Source: Opitutus sp.
GTDB taxonomy: Bacteria; Verrucomicrobiota; Verrucomicrobiae; Opitutales; Opitutaceae
Assembly: GCA_009695065.1 (NCBI GenBank)
Contig: SIBR01000059.1
Span: 1 to 11,354, forward strand
Reading direction: 5' to 3'
DNA: 11,354 nucleotides
Part shown: positions 5,951-11,354 of the stretch, in pieces
Numbering within the stretch: position 1 is the stretch's first letter
Layout of the letters: the number at the start of each line of letters is the position of its first letter
The notes under the pieces: generated by a model
Told to the model about the DNA's origin: nothing
The model's database searches: none
The model's input: only the letters and a program-made list of their open reading frames with translations
Position numbers and translations under genes: made by a program

Positions 5951-7630
5951 TTACAACCCGGCCGGCATTTTGCCCGCCGGTTCGGCGTCGGCGTATTTCC
6001 ACGGAAAATTATCGAGCGGCGTCGTGAAGAAGCCTTTTACCCGCGGGTTCACCAGCCGGGCACGGGTGTAGAAGAAAATCGGCATGATCGGCATTTCAGC
6101 GAGGAGGATTTTTTCCATCTGTTGGTAGATTTCGTAGCGTGCCTCGGTGGTCGGGGCGTCGAGGGCCGTCCGCAGCAGGCGGTCATACTCGGGGTTTCCC
6201 CAGTTGGTGTTGTTGTTGCCGCCGCCCGTTTCCCAGAGGTCGAAGTAGGCGTGCGGGTCGACGTAGTCGGCGATCCAGCCGGCGCGCTGGAACTGGTAGT
6301 TGCCCGAGTGCTGCGCGTCGATGTAGACCTTCCACTCCTGATTGTAGAGGGTGATGTCGATGCCGAGGTTCGTGCGCCACATCTGCTGCAGGGCCTCAGC
6401 GATGGTGCGGTGCTTCTCGAGGGTGTTGTAGAGCAGCTCCACTTTGGGAAAGCCCTGGCCGCCGGGATAACCGGCCTCGGCCAGCAAACGACGCGCGGTG
6501 ACGACATCCGCCGCGATCCGGTGGCGGCTCTGGTAACCGGCGACGCCGGGCGGGACGAGATGGTAGGCGGGCTTTTCCCCGGCGAGCGTGACGTTTTTGA
6601 CGAGAGTCTCCCGGTCGATGGCAAGCGCGAGGGCCCGGCGCACCCGGACGTCGTCGAACGGCTTTCGGCTCACGTTGAAGCGATAATAATAAATTCCATT
6701 GTAGGGATCGATGCGAAGAGAGGCGGGCTGGTCGCGGCGGTACGCGGCCACCTTGGTGAGCGGCACCTCGTAAGTGATGTCGAGCTGGCCGGTGCGGAAC
6801 ATGCGCTCCTCGGTATCGGCGAGTTCGACGGGGAGGAAATTGATCTCGTCGATCTTGACGCGATCGTGGTCCCAGTAGGTGAGCGAGCGCACGGCGGTGA
6901 TCCTCTGATTGGGCCGCCATTCCGTGGGCGTGTAGGGACCGTTGCCCACGAAATTTTCGGGCCGGGTCCACGCGGTGCTTTTGCGTTCGAGCGCATCAAA
7001 CTTTTTCAACGTGGGAATATGCAGCGGATACCACGCATAGTGGTTCATGGCGTGGAGGAGGAAGGGCGTGGGCTGGCGCAGCGTCAGCTGCAGGGTGCGG
7101 GGATCGGGGGCCTTGAATCCCGTGTGCGCAAAATCGGTGAGCCGGCCCTTGTTGTAGTCCTCGGCGCCGGCCACGTGCCAGAGCATGTAGGAATAGTTGG
7201 CGCCGAGGGCCGGGCTGAGCATGCGGCGGTAACTCTGCACAAAGTCGTCGGCCGTCACGGTGTCGCCGTTCGACCAGCGGGCGTTGACGCGCAAGTGGAA
7301 CGTGTAGACGAGGCCGTCCTGCGATGCCTCCCAGCGTTCCGCCACGCCGGGAATGAGGTTGAGCTGCGGATCCTCGCTCACCAGGCCCTCGAAAAACGTG
7401 ATGGCGAGCCGGTGTTCCGGGACTCCCGTCACGATTTGGAAATCGAGATCCTGGGGTTCGGCGCCGTTGCCGACGTTGAGGACTTTCCGGTCCGAAGCGG
7501 TGCCGGGTCCGGACGGCGGCGAGGCCTTCTTCGCACAGCCGGTGGCGAAGAGCGCGAGAGCGGCGAGAAGGGCCGCGGCAAGAAGGTCGTGGCGCGCTCG
7601 CGGAGATTTCGTGGGCCGAAGCAAATGCAT
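5951..7630 (-). CDS. oppA: OppA-type peptide-binding lipoprotein, copy 3 (next to permeases)
   Basis: 559 residues, family SBP_bac_5. A signal peptide ends in FATGC, so Cys32 is the probable lipid-modified residue anchoring the protein in the membrane. The class signature lies in AERWEASQDGLVYTFHLR (97-114) and WSNGDTVTADDFVQSYRRML (119-138). The ligand region GWIADYVDP (451-459) keeps the Trp and the Asp (W452, D455) equivalent to those of E. coli OppA GWCADYNEP, where the Asp binds the alpha-amino group of the peptide. NNNTNWGNPEYDRLL (472-486) is also typical of OppA. It delivers peptides to OppBC in the periplasm. The start is 15 bp after the preceding binding-protein gene and the stop 36 bp before oppB. 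A poor AAGG lies about 13 bases before the ATG. Of the three copies this is the most like classical OppA. Confidence 0.93.
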   Translation of the reverse strand: MHLLRPTKSPRARHDLLAAALLAALALFATGCAKKASPPSGPGTASDRKVLNVGNGAEPQDLDFQIVTGVPEHRLAITFFEGLVSEDPQLNLIPGVAERWEASQDGLVYTFHLRVNARWSNGDTVTADDFVQSYRRMLSPALGANYSYMLWHVAGAEDYNKGRLTDFAHTGFKAPDPRTLQLTLRQPTPFLLHAMNHYAWYPLHIPTLKKFDALERKSTAWTRPENFVGNGPYTPTEWRPNQRITAVRSLTYWDHDRVKIDEINFLPVELADTEERMFRTGQLDITYEVPLTKVAAYRRDQPASLRIDPYNGIYYYRFNVSRKPFDDVRVRRALALAIDRETLVKNVTLAGEKPAYHLVPPGVAGYQSRHRIAADVVTARRLLAEAGYPGGQGFPKVELLYNTLEKHRTIAEALQQMWRTNLGIDITLYNQEWKVYIDAQHSGNYQFQRAGWIADYVDPHAYFDLWETGGGNNNTNWGNPEYDRLLRTALDAPTTEARYEIYQQMEKILLAEMPIMPIFFYTRARLVNPRVKGFFTTPLDNFPWKYADAEPAGKMPAGL

Positions 7631-7645
7631 GCGGGGAGAGGGACC

Positions 7646-9250
7646 TTATCGTTCAGTGGTGCTCAAGTCGGTGTAAACCCGTGTCCACAGCGCATCTTCC
7701 TGCCAGCCGCGAACGCGCGGCGCCATGAGCCAGTTCTTCGTGTTGAAATAGAGCGGGGCGATGGCGGCGGATTCGAGGAGCAGGTTTTCGGCGGCGGCGA
7801 GGTTTTCTTCCCGGACGGACTCGTCGCGCTGCATGGCCGCGGCGGCGAGCAGCCGGTCGTAGTCAACGGATGAAACGTGCGGGTAATTATTGGCGGCGCC
7901 CGCGGAAAAATTGTCGAGCACCGCGGCGGGATCGGCGACGTCCGGGATCGTCGTGATGAAGGCCACCGTGTAATTTCCCGACTGGAGCGCGGCTTGATGC
8001 ACCTTCGCTTCGTGGATCGCAATCGACACCTCGATCCCGAGTTCCTGCCGCCAGACCGCCTGGATGGCTTCGAGGACGGGCGTGTGGGAGGGCGACCAGG
8101 AGGTGAGTTCGAGCCGCGGAAAATTTTGTCCCCCGGGGAACCCGGCGGCGGCAAGCAGACGGCGGGCCTCCGCGGGGTCGAAGCGAAATTCGCCGGCGAG
8201 CGGTGCAGTCAACGCGCCGGAGTGCAGGACGGGAGCGAGGAAGCGGAAAGCGGGTTTCTGCCCACCGCGGGTGACGCGTACGACGATGGTTTGGCGGTCG
8301 ATCGCAAGGCCGAGCGCCCGGCGCAGGCGCGGGTCGTTGAGGGGTGGACGTTGGGTGTTGAAGGTGAGGAAACGGATTTCGGCCAGGGGCGAACGATGGA
8401 TTTCGGCGGGACGTTCCCGCTGGTAGGTTTCGATCTTCGTGAAGGGCACGGCCATCGTGACATCGACCTGTCCGGCACGGTAGGCGCGTTCCTCCGTGTC
8501 GCCGCTGTCGAAGCGGAGAAACTCGAGTGCATCGATCGCGACGCGCGCGGCGTCGCGGTAGAGCGGATTCTTTTTCGCGACGATGCGCTGCTGGGGACGC
8601 CACTCGGCGAGTGTGAACGGACCGTTGCCGACGTGGTTGGCCGGCTGGGTCCATTGGCGGCCGTGGCGGGCGACGCTGCGCGGATGGACCGGAATCCAGG
8701 GGCCGCTTGCGACGTAGTGGAGGAAGCGCGCCGTGGGTTGAGCCAGCGTAACCACGAGTGTCCGGGCATCGCTGGCATGGAACCCCACGGCCGAAAAGTC
8801 GTTGATCGTTCCGGTCGCGAAAGCGCGGGCGTTCTTCACCGCGAAAAACAAGTCCGCCTTCGGTGCGGCTGTCGCGGGGCTGAGGAGCCGGCGATAGGAA
8901 GCGATGAAGTCGTCCGCGGTGACCGGATCGCCGTTGGACCAGCGGGCGGCGGGTCGAAGGTGAAACGTGTAGACCAGGCCGTCGGGCGAGACGTCACAGC
9001 GTTCCGCGGTGGCGGGGAGCGGCGGGCCGCCGGCGGGATCCGGAACGAACAGCCCTTCGCCCAGGGCGCGGATGATGAAGAATTCATCGGGGAGCGTCGC
9101 GGTCGCCGGGTCGAGATCGGCGGGTTCGTTGCGCTGGCTCACGCGCAGGACCTGGCCGGTGGTCACAGGCTGCCTGGTGCAACCGGGCAGTAAAATTCCC
9201 AGCAGACACAGGGAGCCTAAAAGAAACCGTCGGATGCCGACCGGGCGCAT
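7646..9250 (-). CDS. OppA-type solute-binding lipoprotein, copy 2 (divergent ligand site)
   Basis: 534 residues of the SBP_bac_5 family, the middle of three tandem paralogues. The lipobox is LLPGC with Cys24; Pro at -2 is unusual but tolerable. The family core is clear: GLVYTFHLRPAARWSNGDPV (91-110), TADDFIASYRRLLSP, GNGPFTLAEWRP (208-219) and RPPLNDPRLRRALGLAIDR (301-319). The ligand loop differs from its neighbours: where they read W-x-x-D-Y this copy has T-I-P-D-V (434-438). The Asp (D437) is kept but both aromatics are gone, and the following FxDLW motif is missing. It probably binds something other than ordinary oligopeptides, or binds them differently. It lies 24 bp after copy 1 and 15 bp before copy 3. 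No ribosome-binding site is seen. The fold is certain; the ligand is not. Confidence 0.9.
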   Translation of the reverse strand: MRPVGIRRFLLGSLCLLGILLPGCTRQPVTTGQVLRVSQRNEPADLDPATATLPDEFFIIRALGEGLFVPDPAGGPPLPATAERCDVSPDGLVYTFHLRPAARWSNGDPVTADDFIASYRRLLSPATAAPKADLFFAVKNARAFATGTINDFSAVGFHASDARTLVVTLAQPTARFLHYVASGPWIPVHPRSVARHGRQWTQPANHVGNGPFTLAEWRPQQRIVAKKNPLYRDAARVAIDALEFLRFDSGDTEERAYRAGQVDVTMAVPFTKIETYQRERPAEIHRSPLAEIRFLTFNTQRPPLNDPRLRRALGLAIDRQTIVVRVTRGGQKPAFRFLAPVLHSGALTAPLAGEFRFDPAEARRLLAAAGFPGGQNFPRLELTSWSPSHTPVLEAIQAVWRQELGIEVSIAIHEAKVHQAALQSGNYTVAFITTIPDVADPAAVLDNFSAGAANNYPHVSSVDYDRLLAAAAMQRDESVREENLAAAENLLLESAAIAPLYFNTKNWLMAPRVRGWQEDALWTRVYTDLSTTER

Positions 9251-9274
9251 TCGGTGCCGTTTGGGGCTATCGGC

Positions 9275-10885
9275 TCACGGTTCCAACCACACCTGCTTGT
9301 AGTCGATTTGATCCAGCGCGGTGGGCCGCCAGCCCTTGACCGACGGCTGCAGAAGATAGGCATGCGTGTGATAATAGAGCGGCGCGATCGGAGCGGCGTC
9401 GAGCATCAGGGATTCGGCTTTTTGCAGTGTGGCCGCGCGAGTGGGGGCGTCGGTGGTGCGGCCGGCGGCGTCGAGCAGTAAATCGTAGCCTGCGTCGGAC
9501 CAGCCGGTGTGGTTGTTCTGGCTCTGGCTGCGCCACAGATCGAGGAAGGTCGTGGCGTCGAGGTAGTCGCCCATCCAGTCGGACAGTATGATTTGATAGT
9601 CCCCCGAGCGGCGCGCGGCGAACAACACCTTCGGCTCCTGATTGGAAAGCCGCACCTCCAGACCAAGATCGCGCCGCCACATTTCCTGCACGGCCTCGCA
9701 GACCAACCGGCGGGCGGGGGCGCTGTTGTGAAGAATCTCGATCGGCGGGAGGCCGCGGCCGCCCGCAAATCCCGCCTCGGCGAGCAGCCGGCGCGCCTCG
9801 GCCAGGTCGGACAGGGGCCGGGCCGGCGGCGTGTAGCCGGGCAGTCCGGTTGGTACGAGCGCCGCCGTCGGCTGCTGGCCGCCGGTCAGAAGTTTGCCGG
9901 TGAGAGTGGCGCGGTCGATGGCGAGCGACAGGGCGCGGCGCACGCGTGGATCGTTCAGCGGGGGCCGCCGGACATTGAAACGAAAAAAGAACGTATCGAG
10001 GTAAGGGTCGATGCGCAGCACGCCCGGCTGCTCGCGGCGGTAGGTGGCGACCTTGCTGACCGGCACGTGTTCGGTGACATGCAACTGGCCCGCGCGGAAT
10101 TCGCGTTCCTCGGTCTCCTCATTGTCGACGGGGTGGAAATGAATCGCCTGCAAGCGCACGGCGGACGCATCCCAGTAGCGCGGCGATTTCTCGACGACGA
10201 TGCGGCGATTGGGCGACCACTCCTTCAGGGTGAAGGGGCCGCTGGTCACGATGTTTTCCGGCCGCGTCCAGCGGCTGCCGCGGCGGAACAGATCGCCGTG
10301 GGCCGCGATGCTCCGCACCGGCACGGGACGGAAAACCGGGAGGCTGAGCAGCTGCAGAAAATGCGGGGTCGGTTGAACCAGGGTGACGACGAGGGTGCCG
10401 GCATCGGACGCGGCGAGACCTACGCCGGAAAAGTCCGGCGTGGCGCCCTTGGTAAACGACTCCGCGCCACGGATGACGTGGAAGAGGCTGCCGTAGTCGG
10501 CCGCCAGCGACGGGGTCATCGCGCGCTGCCACGAGGCGATGCAATCCTCCGCGGTGATGCGTTCGCCGTTGGACCAGTTCGCCTTTGCGCGGAGATGAAA
10601 GGTGTAGGTGAGGCCGTCGGGCGCGATCTCCCAGCGCTCGGCAAGCGCCGGCACGGGTTGAAGCGAAGTCGCGTCGATGCCGACGAGGGGATCAAACAAT
10701 GCGGCGATGACCTTGTTCTCGGCGAGGCCGCTGACCACCTGCGGGTCGAGTTCGGCGGGATCATACTCGATCGCCCGGTGGAGAATCTGGGCGCGATTGC
10801 CCTGCTGCACGGCGGTTTCACGCCGGCTGCAGGCAGCGCCCAAGAGCAGCCCGAGGGTCAGGAAAACCGGGACGAGCCGCCGCAT
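9275..10885 (-). CDS. oppA: OppA-type peptide-binding lipoprotein, copy 1
   Basis: 536 residues from the ATG at 10885, which starts four bases after the ispF stop (TGAGCGCATG). An in-frame TTG at 10903 would add six residues and overlap ispF; the ATG is preferred because the signal peptide then begins MRRLVPVFL. The lipobox LGAAC gives Cys19 as the lipid anchor. Family motifs include AERWEIAPDGLTYTFHLR and WSNGERITAEDCIASWQRAM in the first third and RPPLNDPRVRRALSLAIDR in the second half. The ligand loop DWMGDYLDA (436-444) keeps the Trp and the Asp (W437, D440) that in OppA recognise the peptide N-terminus, followed by FLDLW and NNHTGWSDAGYDLLL. It is expected to capture peptides in the periplasm for OppBC. 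It is clearly paralogous to the two following genes and precedes the next by 24 bp. Confidence 0.92.
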   Translation of the reverse strand: MRRLVPVFLTLGLLLGAACSRRETAVQQGNRAQILHRAIEYDPAELDPQVVSGLAENKVIAALFDPLVGIDATSLQPVPALAERWEIAPDGLTYTFHLRAKANWSNGERITAEDCIASWQRAMTPSLAADYGSLFHVIRGAESFTKGATPDFSGVGLAASDAGTLVVTLVQPTPHFLQLLSLPVFRPVPVRSIAAHGDLFRRGSRWTRPENIVTSGPFTLKEWSPNRRIVVEKSPRYWDASAVRLQAIHFHPVDNEETEEREFRAGQLHVTEHVPVSKVATYRREQPGVLRIDPYLDTFFFRFNVRRPPLNDPRVRRALSLAIDRATLTGKLLTGGQQPTAALVPTGLPGYTPPARPLSDLAEARRLLAEAGFAGGRGLPPIEILHNSAPARRLVCEAVQEMWRRDLGLEVRLSNQEPKVLFAARRSGDYQIILSDWMGDYLDATTFLDLWRSQSQNNHTGWSDAGYDLLLDAAGRTTDAPTRAATLQKAESLMLDAAPIAPLYYHTHAYLLQPSVKGWRPTALDQIDYKQVWLEP

Positions 10886-10889
10886 GCGC

Positions 10890-11354
10890 TCAGGCTTTCG
10901 CAATCAGTACGACGGCGTGGGCGGCGATGGCGAGCCCGCGTCCGAGGTCGTCGATGCCCTCGTTGGTCGTTGCCTTGAGGCCGATGTTGGCGACGGGCAC
11001 ATGGGTGGATTTGGCGAGAGCCGCCTTCATGTCGGCGAGGCGCGGGTAGATCCGGGGCTTTTCGGCGATGATCGTGGCGTCGATATTGCCGATCGCAAAT
11101 TTGAGCCGCGAGAGCTCGGCGCACACGCGGGCCAGAAGGATTTGCGAATCGATGGCCTTGAAGGCGGGATCCGTGTTGGGAAAAAAGTGGCCGATATCGG
11201 GCAGGCCCGCGGCGCCCAGCAGCGCATCGCAGATCGCATGGGTGACGCAGTCGGCATCGCTGTGTCCCTCGAGCCCGAAATCGGTGTCGAATTTTACGCC
11301 GGCCAGCACGAGGGGACGACCTGCGACGATGGGATGGATGTCGTAACCATGGCC
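10890..11354 (-). CDS. ispF: 2-C-methyl-D-erythritol 2,4-cyclodiphosphate synthase IspF (nearly complete, N-terminus beyond edge)
   Basis: 154 residues are visible, and the frame runs off the right edge. The first visible residues are GHGYDIH, the IspF opening motif; the match to E. coli IspF is ungapped with an offset of three, so only about three residues are missing. An internal GTG at 11309 must not be taken as the start. The enzyme cyclises CDP-methylerythritol 2-phosphate to methylerythritol 2,4-cyclodiphosphate with release of CMP in the non-mevalonate isoprenoid pathway, as a cytoplasmic trimer. The zinc ligands are present (visible D5, H7 and H39, equal to E. coli D8, H10 and H42), as are GHSDAD, LPDIGHFFPNTDPAFK and the TTNE nucleotide-binding motif (129-132). 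It should be active. Its TGA lies four bases before the first oppA ATG, so it probably shares a transcript with the uptake genes. Confidence 0.96.
   Translation of the reverse strand, partial: GHGYDIHPIVAGRPLVLAGVKFDTDFGLEGHSDADCVTHAICDALLGAAGLPDIGHFFPNTDPAFKAIDSQILLARVCAELSRLKFAIGNIDATIIAEKPRIYPRLADMKAALAKSTHVPVANIGLKATTNEGIDDLGRGLAIAAHAVVLIAKA

Noticed and set aside
6122..7873. Long plus-strand open frame (583 codons) antisense to the third oppA; similar ones at 9509-10978, 7877-9193 and 2179-3216
   Set aside because: The minus-strand genes there have clear family motifs throughout. The antisense products show no recognisable domain and are rich in Gly, Arg, Asp and Val, as expected from high-GC codon bias on the opposite strand.
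10886..10903. TTG at 10903 as the start of the first oppA
   Set aside because: It overlaps ispF and adds a charged hexapeptide before a good signal peptide. The ATG at 10885 fits the lipoprotein signal better.

Overview
The window looks like a stretch of a high-GC Gram-negative chromosome. The outer-membrane TonB-dependent receptor, the three lipoprotein-type binding proteins and the MsbA-like exporter all imply two membranes. High GC, sparse Shine-Dalgarno sequences and an ECF sigma/FecR/STN-receptor cassette would suit Verrucomicrobiota (Opitutaceae-like). That placement is inference; no rRNA or other taxonomic marker is present. Every supported protein gene lies on the minus strand, so transcription runs from high to low coordinates.

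Right part (11354 to 2275): the 3' part of ispF (MEP isoprenoid pathway), cut by the window edge with about three N-terminal residues missing. Four bases later begins a tightly packed peptide-uptake series: three tandem OppA-type solute-binding lipoproteins, then permeases OppB and OppC, then a fused TMD-NBD exporter of MsbA type. Gaps are 4 to 42 bp, so this is probably one transcription unit. The importer ATPases OppD and OppF are absent and must come from elsewhere. The middle binding protein has lost the aromatic residues around its predicted peptide-anchoring Asp.

Left part (2274 to 1): a cell-surface-signalling cassette. An ECF sigma factor of FecI type is followed 14 bp later by its FecR-type transmembrane regulator. 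A 441-bp gap follows, then the first 59 codons of a receptor with a signal peptide and the beginning of an STN signalling domain, running off the left edge. In the expected model, ligand binding at the receptor is passed by its STN domain to FecR in the periplasm, and FecR then releases or activates the sigma factor to transcribe the receptor gene.

The 441-bp gap is the most structured non-coding part. It holds two outward-facing GGAAAT-N17-TC elements (the FecI promoter pattern) arranged as a palindrome, a cluster of TGTTCC/GGAACA half-sites just after fecR, and a 24-codon open frame with the only good Shine-Dalgarno sequence found among the starts examined. The stop of that frame overlaps the receptor start codon (ATGA), suggesting translational coupling. 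No tRNA, rRNA, CRISPR array, insertion sequence or convincing intrinsic terminator was seen.
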